Below are positions 8,968 through 19,500 of a stretch of 64,000 nt of DNA, one piece after another. Source of the stretch: Phytopythium helicoides (Eukaryota > Oomycota > Peronosporomycetes > Pythiales > Pythiaceae); contig JANFNE010000037.1 in the NCBI GenBank assembly GCA_024867545.1, positions 248,001 to 312,000 of the forward strand. The letters run 5' to 3'. Within the stretch, counting starts at the first letter, position 1. Every line of letters starts with the position of its first letter. A model generated the notes under the pieces. It made no database searches and had not been told where the DNA came from. It saw nothing but the letters and a program-made list of their open reading frames with translations. The position numbers were made by a program, and so were the translations under genes.

Positions 8968-11160
8968 ATGGGCGGCCCCAAGCGAGCCATTTCCGTTGGC
9001 GGCCTGCTGCAGCTCGCGCCGGGGCCCGACGCACAGGCGCTCGCCAAGATGGACGAGCTGCACGACGCCATCCAGGACGCGCAGTACATCGGCGCCGTGA
9101 CGAATGCGCACCGAGGACCGTCCGCGGCGTTCTACGCGCCATCGCAGTCGGAGCTCACGCAGTTCATCGAGCGACAGGAACGAGCGCTGGGACCCGCGTG
9201 GCTCTCGCTTGAGAGCCTGCTCGACATGCCGCTGGGCTTCTACTTTTTCCGCCGATTCTGCGAGGCCGAGCAGCACGGACTCACCAAACTTGACTTCCTA
9301 GTGGAAGTCACCAAGTTCCGCGCCGCAGCCACGGCCGACGCGCGAGCTGTCATGGCCAGAGATATCTTTGACCGCTTCTGCTGCGCGTCGTCGTGTTCGA
9401 CTGCGATCGACGTCGCGGGAGTCGCACAGTCGCCGACGGCTGGAGACGACAAGCTGCAGAACCACCAGCTGTCGCCCAATTCACCTGCCATCACGGCCAG
9501 CACAAGCTCGCCGGGAGACAACGGCGGCATGGGCACGCCCACGAGGTCCTTCTCGTTGGGAAACCTCGACGACCTCAACTTTGCGTCTATGACCACCAGA
9601 GGCATCTACTTCTGGAAAAAAGACCCCAACCGACTTGCCATGGCCGACGCCGCCGATCTCTACCGCGCCTGTGCCTCCGATTCGAGCCCCATCGGTGTTG
9701 CGGGCGATGTAGTCAAGCGGATCGCTAACGCACTCAAGAGAAAATACCCTACGAGCGGCCGATCGGGATCGTCAAGCCCTCTTCGAGACGTTGGGAGCGG
9801 CAATTTTGACGCTGGCAGCGGCGGCCGCTCCAATTCGTTCACCGACGGCAAAATGTACCACACTACACTCTTCGACGAGCTCGAGGCTTGCGTATTGTGC
9901 TCGCTTGAGCAGCGGCATTTCCAGGACTTCCGCAGCTCCGTTTTCCATAAACGATTAGTGGTTTTCCTGTTCCTGCAAACACGCCGAGTGAGCGAGGATG
10001 ACTTCACGGTGCTGCGTATCCTCGGTCGAGGTGGTTTCGGCATGGTCAACGGCTGCATCAAGCGGACGTCGGCGTCGCTGTACGCAATGAAGGTGATGAA
10101 CAAAAAAATGATCAAGAAGAAGCACGCCGAGAAGCTGTGCATGGCGGAGCGCAAGATCCTCGCAATGATCTCTTCGCCATTCGTCGTGTGCCTCAAGTAC
10201 GCGTTTCAGTCGCCCGAGGAGCTGTTTTTGATCCTGGACCTGCGAACTGGTGGCGATCTGTCCTTCCACCTCAACCGATCACGGTTCACTGAAAACCAAG
10301 TACGCTTTTGGGCTGCGCAGATCCTGCTCGGCCTGCAGCACCTCCACGAGAAGAACATTGTATACCGCGATCTCAAGCCCGAAAACATCCTCTTGGACGA
10401 GAAGGGCAACTGCTGCATCTCGGATCTTGGACTTGCCGTGGAGGTGACTCCAACGCTTGCTGGGCGGTGCGGCACGCGAGGGTACTGGGCACCCGAAATG
10501 CTCTTGCGAGACGAAAACGGGCAGAGGATGGTGTACAACCAGACCGTCGACTGGTGGAGCTATGGCTGTCTCGTGTACGAACTTCTGTATGGAAAGTGCC
10601 CATTCCGCACGTCCAAGGCCAAGGCACTCCATGAAGACAAGCAGCAGGCGTACGACAAGGCAACTCTCGAGCTCACACCATCGTACGACCCCAAGTATTT
10701 TTCACCGGAAGCTGCCGAGCTCATCCAGCGTACGTTCAATCTTGTAGCTGCAACTAGAAAGCGAACAGTGCACGATCTAACTGCCACTCTCTTGATGATC
10801 ACAGAGCTCCTGATCCGCGACCCAACCAAGCGACTAGGTGCCAACGGCGCCGAGGAGGTGAAGCGCATGAAGTTCTTCGACTCAGTTGACTGGACGAAGA
10901 TGGAGCAGCTTCAAATTACTCCGCCATTCGTTCCTGATAACGAGATCAATGCGGCATCGCAGGCAGATATTGGGTCGTTCGATATTTCGGTGGTCAAGGG
11001 CGTCAAACTATCGGACCAGGAGCAGGCGGCTTACGCCACGTGGGATTATGTTTGCCCCGAGACGTTCCAGCGCGAGGCCATCGAATACCTCGTCTGGGAG
11101 GTCAAGCACGGCCCCTGCACGGCCGGCCCCAGCTCCAACGCTTGTTGCTCTATCCTATAA
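8968..11160 (+). CDS. GRK-like AGC protein kinase with RGS domain and CaaX end
   Basis: Predicted exons 8968-10729 and 10805-11160 give 705 residues. The 75-nt intron (GTACGTT...ATCACAG) is a multiple of three and carries no stop, so an unspliced translation wrongly inserts 25 residues before LLIRDPTKRLG. An N-terminal RGS-like region (from about residue 57: SELTQFIE...LDFLVEV, with a long insert and its second half near 290-335) precedes the kinase domain. That domain has GRGGFG (about 353), the lysine in YAMKV, YRDLKPEN (about 467), DLG in place of DFG (as in GPCR kinases), and GTRGYWAPEM. The C-terminus is CCSIL, a prenylation CaaX motif ending in Leu (geranylgeranyl type) with an adjacent Cys. 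The predicted role is a membrane-attached kinase acting on G-protein-coupled receptors. The Met at 8968 is preferred because the upstream in-frame extension is Ser-rich repeat. Confidence 0.85.
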   Translation: MGGPKRAISVGGLLQLAPGPDAQALAKMDELHDAIQDAQYIGAVTNAHRGPSAAFYAPSQSELTQFIERQERALGPAWLSLESLLDMPLGFYFFRRFCEAEQHGLTKLDFLVEVTKFRAAATADARAVMARDIFDRFCCASSCSTAIDVAGVAQSPTAGDDKLQNHQLSPNSPAITASTSSPGDNGGMGTPTRSFSLGNLDDLNFASMTTRGIYFWKKDPNRLAMADAADLYRACASDSSPIGVAGDVVKRIANALKRKYPTSGRSGSSSPLRDVGSGNFDAGSGGRSNSFTDGKMYHTTLFDELEACVLCSLEQRHFQDFRSSVFHKRLVVFLFLQTRRVSEDDFTVLRILGRGGFGMVNGCIKRTSASLYAMKVMNKKMIKKKHAEKLCMAERKILAMISSPFVVCLKYAFQSPEELFLILDLRTGGDLSFHLNRSRFTENQVRFWAAQILLGLQHLHEKNIVYRDLKPENILLDEKGNCCISDLGLAVEVTPTLAGRCGTRGYWAPEMLLRDENGQRMVYNQTVDWWSYGCLVYELLYGKCPFRTSKAKALHEDKQQAYDKATLELTPSYDPKYFSPEAAELIQRTFNLVAATRKRTVHDLTATLLMITELLIRDPTKRLGANGAEEVKRMKFFDSVDWTKMEQLQITPPFVPDNEINAASQADIGSFDISVVKGVKLSDQEQAAYATWDYVCPETFQREAIEYLVWEVKHGPCTAGPSSNACCSIL

Positions 11161-11342
11161 CGAGCACAGCATATTAACTAAACTATCCGTATTTTATTTC
11201 GCTGCAACGCCAACGCATGACACCTTATCTTGTGTTGCCAAATGACGCCACTCTACTTTTGGATGAGTTAGCCTTCATCGTAAGTCTGTTTTTAGAATCA
11301 TCAGATCTCTATCTGACTGAATGTTGGGCGAGTTCAAAAGGC

Positions 11343-13457
11343 ATGAATCGCCTTGAGCTCGGTCCGGTCGCATACGCTGCATGCTGGGTCGGCATTTGGC
11401 TGGTGCATGCGGTGGCATCTGCGTACTATGCGACTGTTGCGGCCGTATACTGGGACCTAAACCATCTCTACGTCGGCATCTTCCTGTATGGATATAACAT
11501 CGGGATCGAAGAAGAATATTATCGGACAGTATCGGCTGTTCATGGAGCTTGTGCGGCTGTCCACGCATTCAGTGCCATTCAGATTTTCATTAATTCACTC
11601 GAATCCCGCTTTCGAAATTACTACTCGGCCCCGTCTTGCCGAATCAAGCGAAGCAACATGGAATCCAGAGTGCGTTCATATCTTCAAGACTCCACTTGGA
11701 TGTCAACACTGGTCACTCTTAGATCTCAAATATTTGGGAACGAAGGACTTTTGGGAGTCAACGGAAAGTGGTATGGCACAATACTGGTTGCGCGAGAGTT
11801 CCTCGAACTGTCACTCCAAACGGTGCAAGCATACAAAATGAGCAAACTACTCTCGGCTACTACACCTACAGACTTTTACACGGGTCTGCTCATTGGCAAC
11901 TGCTGGATCACTGCCTGGATTCGTATACAACTTGGAGCTCATGCGGTTCGCGAACACTTTTTTAGTTTGTTACTGGACTGTGTGCTCGATCTCGTCACGG
12001 TAGTTGGTCTGTCAGTTGTCATCGCGGCTCCGTATATCGTGAATGATGAATGGATGCTCGGGGGGTTCTGGGATAACATTCTTGCCAGTGATGAAAGAGT
12101 TAAGCAAGCAACGATGGAGCTACAGTTTGTGAGCGTTTCGTCTCGGAGTGATCTAATCTCCCGCATTGTGTTCGCGATTGGATTGATATATACCTTAGGC
12201 GATATGAAGATCCTCTTACGCACAAAGCCCATCAAAAAGAATCGAAGAGGTGTTTTCATAGGGCTTTTGCTTGTTATCCCAAAGCCAAGAAAACCAGTAC
12301 AACTAGTTGCAAGTCGGGGTGCTGTTGCTCCAACTCCTTTCAGTCCGCTCAACAACTCACTCGGAGAAAAGACCAGACCTCACCCAGCGAGAAAAGGTTC
12401 TATGCTCGTATCCTTCGCGTTTGTGATCTGGGGAATAGCGCTATTGGTGCTCCAACTCTACGCTCGTTCGATCCCTCATTATTCACAATGTTCGTTCCAG
12501 GTTCGTCCATGGGGAGCAAGAGTCCCATCATGCTACTTTGCCAACCTCGATTGCTATGAACTTGGTATTCGCGGTGTAGCAGAGGAAGTAATGCTCATGT
12601 GGCGAAAATTTGAGCGCTCGACGACTGAGACCCTCCGCATTCTCCACTGTCCGTCTCTTGAACTATCTCCCTTAATGCGAGATTTTTCAAACTTGGTTAG
12701 TCTAAAGATCTACAATGCCTCGATCATAAAATGGGATGCTGATGCTGCAATTTCAGGAACAGACCACCCTCAAATTTCTTACATCGAACTCGCGCGTGTC
12801 ACGTTTGCAAATGCAACACTGCCTCAGGGATTGCTGTCAACTGATGTGCCTTGGAGTTTGAAGCAGGTTAACATATGCGTATCGAATTTGAATCGTTTAC
12901 CTGCGAATCTTGGCTCGGCTCTGGCCGCCAGGTATGCAAGTCGCGATAGAGCTCAGCGAACTCTATACAATCAATGATGCATTGATTCAGCTCAGGCCAT
13001 ATAGCTTATCGCTGTTTGGAAATCCGTTGCAGATGTGCCAGCAGCGTTGTTTGAAATCGAGGGATTGAACGATCTGAATTTGGGCAACACTTCTCTGCAA
13101 AATCTCCCCGAGCAAGTGAACGCTTTATCAAGTTCTTTGACGTTTATTTTCTTCTGTAACACTTATGTGACAGCATTTTGGGCTTGGATCGATCCGCTAG
13201 TCCATCGCTCTGTTGACTCGGCAATTTGGGGGATTCTTGCTGGAGGAACGCCATACTGCAGTGAACTAAGCCTCATCTTGAACGAAAGTGTGTCAAGCTT
13301 TGCCGCATTCAACACTTCCTACACGCAGTACTCGATACTCATGGACCCGGATAAGTTTTTGAGTGACATTCAGGAAGTCTTGTCGTGTGACTCCGGATTT
13401 GCGTTCCCCTACTCGTCGCTTACGATGGATGATGAGGCATTTAAGTTGACTTTTTAG
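11343..13457 (+). pseudogene. LRR/transmembrane family A gene, two compensating frameshifts
   Basis: Starts MNRLELGPVAYAACW, like its paralogues at 17119 and 19501. The N-terminal half has several hydrophobic segments. A further TM near LVSFAFVIWGIALLVL is followed by an outer part with PWG and paired cysteines, then leucine-rich repeats (NLNRLPANL, LNDLNLGNTSLQNLPEQV), ending in TAFWAWIDPLV and GTPYC motifs. Relative to paralogues there is one extra base near 12920 (before TGGCCGCCAGG) and one missing base near 13034. Between them the +1 frame is intact; reading straight through stops at TGA 12975-12977. It may be a recent pseudogene or a real gene with consensus errors. I recognise no characterised function; the architecture suggests a surface sensor or adhesion-like membrane protein, which is inference only. 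Confidence 0.7.
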
Positions 13458-14014
13458 CCAGCCCGGGTCGAATAATGTCCTTGCAACGTGGAAAAAAAGA
13501 AGCATATTATTGAAACAGTGCGGCAATATACAGCGATTCGCTAGCTCGCGGCTGTCGTGGGTGACGTTCTACAGAAGTAACTCACCTGGCTTCAATAATG
13601 ACGTGGTCTTGTGAACACGGCTCGCTCACGTTGGTTGGAGATCTCTCACGGCTGCTTGCTGCTTGCTTGCTGTTTTTAAATCGCAACAGTTTAATACAAA
13701 ACAAGTATCATGTACACTATTCTTGATCTGCAACAATTTGTTCCGCAGCAACATCCATCGGATGCAGTTCATGAGCACCTCCTTCGTTCTGCTCTGGACC
13801 CTTTTGTGTGGGGAAGTCACAGCCGTTTTATTTGGTCATGTTTGCACCTTCGATGCTCTCGAATTGGAAGCTTTCTTCATTTGGAACCGCGATCTCGACG
13901 TCTGAGGAGATAATTATATCGTGTCTCCATCACCAGTTAGACAAGTCACCAATGATACTTATTCCTTGAATAAACTCGATATCGACCCCATTTTCATTTT
14001 GTTCCGCCACCGAC
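13458..14014. other. Spacer between family A and family B genes
   Basis: No gene seen. The segment around 13620-13690 resembles the sequence just upstream of the family A pseudogene at 17119 (CTCACGGCTGCTTGCTG..TGCTGTTTTTA). A family A promoter therefore seems to have been kept here although a family B gene follows. Confidence 0.5.
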
Positions 14015-15707
14015 ATGGCCTCACACTACCTCATCCTTCGGTTAGGGAAAGCTTTCGGGGCCGCGCTGGCTACATTACAAGTGGAGTTGCATGGAAATTA
14101 TTCCATTGCGCGCATGCGCACTTTCCAGGCATACTCGACGCATACGAGCTGGTATCGCATACTCTTTTGGTGTGTTGTAACTCCAATCCCGTGTCTCATG
14201 ATCAACATTTTATTGGACTTCGCACCACTCGCCAAACCCAGTGCCGGCCGTGACGCAAACTATGTCTTCTGGATTCGAAGTGAGATCTTCGGTCTCATAA
14301 TATCTTCTTCGATTTTTAGACAGTTCGGATTCTTGACCCCAGCTCTTGGTGTAACACTCTCGCAAGCTGTAATGATGTCTGTCGTATCTGCTTCGATATG
14401 TGTCATGTTTGCTTTCACTCTGAATGGATATATCCCGATGCCACTTCCTTTTTGGCTGCTCTCGGTTACCCCACTCTACTTCATTACCGCCACAATCGTT
14501 GTTTTAATACTTTTCGGTCGCAAATTACGAAGGGACGCCAAGCTTCGTGATACATCAATAAGGGCAGTAGCGGTCATTGCGGTCCAGTTTGCTCTGACAT
14601 TTATATACCCGATATTCATCTATGGCTTCAATTCTATCTCTCCGAAATATCAAACGCCATACATGATCCTCGTGCCTGTGATAAAGATCATTGCCAGGAA
14701 CATCATGAGTAGGCTCATCCGCAACAACGACGATATGAAGCCAGAAGTGCTCATCTTTAACATTGACTGTTTCAGTGCGATGTACGTATCACTGGCTATG
14801 CAGAAGGCAACAACGATCTCAACGTCATTTGTCGTGATGGTGATCGACTTTGCTCAAGGTTGCGTATCTGTATTCGACATATATCAAGAGTTCCAACCGC
14901 TTAAACAGTTCATGGATGAAATTCCTGTTGATCATCCACTACAAGGAAAGAATTTTTTGGAGGTGGCGGCATCTCTCGATCAAAAAGAAGATTCCGGCAA
15001 ACTTGATCAAACGAGCTTCCAGCACAGTTCACTTGCCAGACAATCAGGCGACACTCTGGAAAGTAGTCCAAATCTCAAGACCAAAGAGACTAAGACAAAA
15101 AATCACGGGAATTCGTTGAGGTCGTCCTCCAAGATACACGTTTCCTCTGTGAAAGCGGTGGGTACAAGGGATTGCAACTCTGGTACTGTTTGTAAACGAC
15201 TCGAGATGAGCCCGTCGAAGGAAAGAGCTTACTTGGTTGCAGCAAGGAAGCTACTTTTCACGATCGAGTTTGTCACTCTTGTTGAGTACACTGAAGTCAT
15301 CATGCCCAGCTTCTACAGTACGTTCAGATTCCAATTCACACTTAGTTCACGTATCTAACCGTGCCACACGTCGTTTTTCAGGTTTGCTGATGGCAGCGAT
15401 GTATCATTTGCCGAATCGTGTGTTCTATTCAAATCTTGCTGGCATTGGCGAACATCAACTTTGGGACATGGTCATTAACGTGCTCATGTACGCTGTTCTT
15501 GAGCTCCTTTCCCTCATAGTTGTTAATGTCGTGATTCGACGTATCACTGAAGTGTCACCTATGCGTCAAGTGGGCTTCGTGCTTGACAATCAGCAGTTAA
15601 TGATTCAGACGAAGCTGCTGTCGTGGGTGTTTTACTCGGTTCAGAACTCGCTGGAACATCTTGGCGCTGACTATAGCTTTCAGTTCAAGTGGCTGAGATC
15701 TGGGTGA
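14015..15707 (+). CDS. Polytopic membrane protein, family B (intact copy)
   Basis: Exons 14015-15317 and 15382-15707 (64-nt intron, GTACGTTC...TTTTTCAG) give 542 residues. About eight to nine hydrophobic segments are visible, for example WCVVTPIPCLMINILLDF, FITATIVVLILFG, AVAVIAVQFALTFIY, FVVMVIDF and MVINVLMYAVLELLSLIVV. A hydrophilic Ser/Lys-rich loop (about residues 320-400) precedes the last membrane segments. I recognise no transporter or channel signature. Close paralogues occupy 43702-49305 on the other strand. The stop lies in TCTGGGTGAGT, which looks like a splice donor, but paralogues also terminate within a few codons here. The function is unknown. Confidence 0.8.
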
Positions 15708-16284
15708 GTTTTACTTCTTAATTTGACGCCAGCAATTTTGACGAATGAATAATTCGGAGTAGCAACTGCCAATTCATATGACTTTTAATATTTAAAGACT
15801 GTCTTTTTCTCCTTGATAGACGACATTTCAAAGCCAAACTACACAGGTAATAAAATTCGAGCGAATAGGCTCGTTTCCCATGTATGCAACTCATTCACAC
15901 TGGTATATGGATGCTACATATTTCTGAATACTACCTCCGATTTCAGTCCTCTATCATAATCTCAAGTGTTTGACGTTTCATCCATGATTGTTATATCAAT
16001 CAGTCGGTGGGGATTTCGATTGCAACAACTCCTCAGATTGTTTGCGAAGTCTGTTCATGGCAGCGATCAATCACTTGCCCAATTACACTACCTACTTGGC
16101 AATCGACGACATTTATGGTGAAACGGGCATATTTCGTTCATGTTTGCCAGCTATTCATGTTATGCGAACGTCTAGTCGATGTCGCTGCTAGCAAAGAAAG
16201 CTATATTGCAACAAATCAACTGAGTGTCAGTGATATATCGTGCGAAGGCTTCGTGCTGGAATCTCAATAACATTACTGCCTGAA
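15708..16284 (+). pseudogene. Spacer containing a relic of family B exon 2
   Basis: Most of this stretch holds no gene. At about 16043-16130 the sequence TTCATGGCAGCGATCAATCA and the following bases match the start of family B exon 2 (TGATGGCAGCGATGTATCATTTGCC), encoding LFMAAINHLPN where the intact gene has LLMAAMYHLPN. It then diverges, and no upstream exon is present. Confidence 0.55.
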
Positions 16285-16597
16285 TTCGCGTACAACTAGG
16301 AGCTCATGCAACTCGAGAACACTTTTTTAGTTTGTTGCTCGTTTGCGTGCTTGGTCTGGTGACAGATGTCAGTCTGTCGATCGCCATCGCTACACCCTAT
16401 GTATATCAATGGACATCCGGAGCTCCTGGGACCATGTTCTTGCCAATGATGAAGGAATCAAGAAAGCAATGATGGAGCTACAGTTTGTGAGCATTTCATC
16501 TTGGAGTGATCTAGTCTCTCGCGTTGTTTTTAAAATTGGATTGAAAAATACCTTAGACGACGTGAAGATTCTGTTGCACTCCAAATCAACGAGATAG
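16285..16597 (+). pseudogene. Internal relic of family A
   Basis: Encodes ANDEGIKKAMMELQFVSIS, then SDLVSRVVFKIGL and DDVKILLHSK. These match the central membrane region of family A (ASDERVKQATMELQFVSVS, SDLISRIVFAIGL, GDMKILLRTK). DNA similarity begins near 16285 (GAGCTCATGC..CGAGAACACTTTTTTAG) with broken frames. Neither the N-terminus nor the LRR part is present. Confidence 0.75.
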
Positions 16598-17118
16598 GTG
16601 AAGAAGCGCTATCATAGGAAATTCGTTAGTCCCCATGATGTCAAGAGACTTCGCGCATGTAGCCACTGGTAGTACTTCAGTTTGTTCCTTTTCCTTTATC
16701 TTTGATCAAAACCGCTCGTGACGAAACGGTCAGATCATCCTCAAGAGAAACACTTCTGTGATCATCTCCGTTGTCTCAGTAGTTTGGTATAATGAGGCGT
16801 ATAACTTGACTCTAAAACCAGCCCTGACCTAATGAGATCCTCGCGGCGTGAGGAAAATACAGATTATTGAGATATTGCTGCAATTATGGGCGATTTGCTA
16901 GTTCACACCTGTGGTAGATGGTGTATATAGAAGTTCCTCCATTCTGTACTATATTTCCACTGCAACTCAGCTTGACCGTAGTAGCTTTCTTGACTTCAAC
17001 AATGGCGTATTATTGTGAACACGACCTATTCGCTTCGATAGAAGGTCTTTCACAGCTCCTTGCTGTGCAATGCTGTTTTTAGACCACAGAATGTTGTGGT
17101 TTCTTCAAGCTTGACGGC
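16598..17118. other. Spacer before the family A pseudogene
   Basis: No gene recognised. Short stretches (for example 16840-17060) resemble the 3' and upstream sequences that surround the family A gene ending at 13457, as expected if whole gene units were duplicated in tandem. Confidence 0.4.
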
Positions 17119-19170
17119 ATGAATCGTCTCGAGTTTGGGCCGGTCGCGTTTGTTGCGTGTTGGACCGGCGTTTGGATGGCTCATGCGGTCGCGACTGCGT
17201 ACTACGCGATAGTAGCAGTCGTTTACTGGAATTTGAACAAGTTGTACGTTGGCCTCGTGCTTGACGGGTATGGAATCGGGATAAGAAAAGAGTATTATCC
17301 GACTGTGTCGGTACTTCACGTAGTCTGCGCGGCTGCCCACGCAGTTTGTGCAGCTCATATCTTGGCTACTTTATTTGGATCTCGACATTGGTGTCGGCTC
17401 CAGCACTCTCAATCGACTGCGTTGTGTACACACTTCTGGAACAGTATAAAATCCAGGATCCGTTCGTGTCTCCAGGTTTCCTGGTTCTTGAAACTAAGAT
17501 CGTTCGGAAATCAAATTTTTGGGAACGAAGGACTTTTGGGAGTCAACGGAAAGTAGTATGGCGCAATACTGGTTGCTCGAGAGCTCCTCGAACTATCACT
17601 CCAAACGGTCCAAGCATACAAAATGAGCAAACTGCTCTCGGCTACTACACCCACAGACTTTTACACAAGTCTGCTCATTGGCAACTACTGAATCACTGCC
17701 TGGATTCGGTACAACTTGGAGCTCATGCGGTTCGCGAACACTTTTTTAGTTTGTTGCTTGACTGCGTACTGGATCTTGTTACGGCTGCTAGCCTGTCGGT
17801 TGTCATCGCGGCTCCGTATATCGTAAATACTTAATGGACTTATGGAGGCTTCTGGTACAATGTAATGGTCAATGATGAAAGGATCAAGCAAGCAACGATG
17901 GAGTTACAATTTGTGAGCGTTTCATGTTGGAGTGATCTAGTCTCTCGCGTTGTTTTCGCAATCGGATTGTTGAATTCCTTAGCTGATACAAAGATCCTCC
18001 TACGCTTGAAACCCATTCGAAAGAATGATAGCGGGCCTGTCGTAAATCTTTTAAATGTCATCGCGAAGTCTAGAAATTCAAACCAACTAGCTATTGGTCG
18101 GACATCTGTTGCCCCTTTTCCCTTCCGTTTGCGTGAGAGCTCACGTAGCAAATCGATCCGATCACAACCAAGAAGAGGCACTTCTATGCTAGTTTCTTTC
18201 GTATTCGTGATATGGGGATGTGTTTTATTGGTATTTCATATTTATGCTCGCTCCATTCCTCGGTATTCACAATGTGCGCTGGAGGTGCAACCCTGGGGAG
18301 TACGCCTTCCGTTTTGCTACTTTGCCACCCTTGATTGCTTCAAACTTGGTATCAATGGTTCAGTAGAGGAAGTAAATGTGTTGTGGAGACAGTTTGATCA
18401 ATCGACAACTGAGACCCTCTATATTCTCAATTGTCCGCTTCTCGAGGTGCCATCATCACTACGAGGCTTTTCCAAACTTGATGCTCTTCAAATTGACAAC
18501 ACCTCGATTGCGAAATGGGATTCGGATGCTGCGATATCAGGATGAGCACATCCTCAAATTTCCAACATCAAGCTCATCCGCATTGTGTTTCCAAATGCTA
18601 CCCTTCCTCAAGGATTGTTATCACCAGACGTCCCGTGCAACTTGAAAACAGTAATAATTTATACATCAAATCTCAGCCAACTCCCTAGAAATCTGTCGAT
18701 GAGCTGGCCGCCAGGAATGCATATCGCCATTGAGCTCAGCGAACTCGATATAATCGATGAATCCCTAATTCAACTCAAGCCATCTCAATTATCGATATCT
18801 GGAAATCCAGTTCAGACTCTGCCAGCAGCACTATTTGAAATCGAGGGATTAATTCAACTGGATATCAGTAGCACGTCGTTGCAGGAGCTCCCCGATCAAG
18901 TAAGCACCTTCTCAAGTACCGTGACATCTATTTCCCTCTCCAACACGTTTGTGACAACCTTTTGGATCGCTAGTTCTTCGCCCAGTCCACTCAGCAAATT
19001 GAGCCATAATTGCAATTGAAACGCCCTACTGTTTTGAGCTTAATCTCATTTTGAACGGGAATGCAACGAACTTTGCCAGATCGAACACATCCAACACGAA
19101 TTTCTCGATACTCATGAATGCAAATACATTTTTGCCCGAAATACAGCAAGTCGTGGTGTGTGGTATCTAA
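17119..19170 (+). pseudogene. LRR/transmembrane family A pseudogene
   Basis: Begins MNRLEFGPVAFVACW and follows its paralogues to a C-terminus with GTPYC, but carries many lesions. TAG at 17554-17556 replaces the Trp of GKWYG. TGA near 17690 replaces the Trp of NCWITAW. A one-base deletion follows in ATTCGGTACAACTTGG. There is a TAA near 17832, a TGA at about 18543 after DAAISG, and at least one further frameshift before the end near 18965. The second half still shows the TM segment LVSFVFVIWGCVLLVF and leucine-rich repeats (LPRNLSMSWPPGM, LPAALFEIEGL, LQELPDQV). It is clearly non-functional as a single protein. Confidence 0.85.
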
Positions 19171-19500
19171 AATTGCACTTTCTGTTTAGCACTGTGCTTG
19201 AGATGATGGTAGGCATTCAGCAGATATCAGTGAAATTTGCTACGCGGACTCCTACTAGCACGGTAAGAGATTGAATGTACACACGTGTAGAAGGGAGCGG
19301 ATGAAAGATAAAAGGCACAATGCGCCACATTCCAGACACTGGCTAGACTATCTTGGGATGTTAATTTTTGATTCGCTCCTGCAGTATAACGTCGTGCTCT
19401 GTTTATTAGCGGTGATATTCAATGCCACTGAACAAACTAAATTAAGCACGAGCATGCTGTGGAGGCCGCTGCATGAACAAAAGGATCTGTTCGATTCAAG
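19171..19500. other. Spacer between family A copies
   Basis: No coding region recognised; AT-rich. It should hold the promoter of the following family A gene. Confidence 0.4.

Noticed and set aside
9660..10196. Minus-strand frame inside the kinase gene
   Set aside because: Antisense shadow; the plus strand has all kinase motifs.
15700..15710. Splice donor GGTGAGT at the end of the family B gene implying a third exon
   Set aside because: Paralogues end within a few codons at the same place and no following exon was seen.
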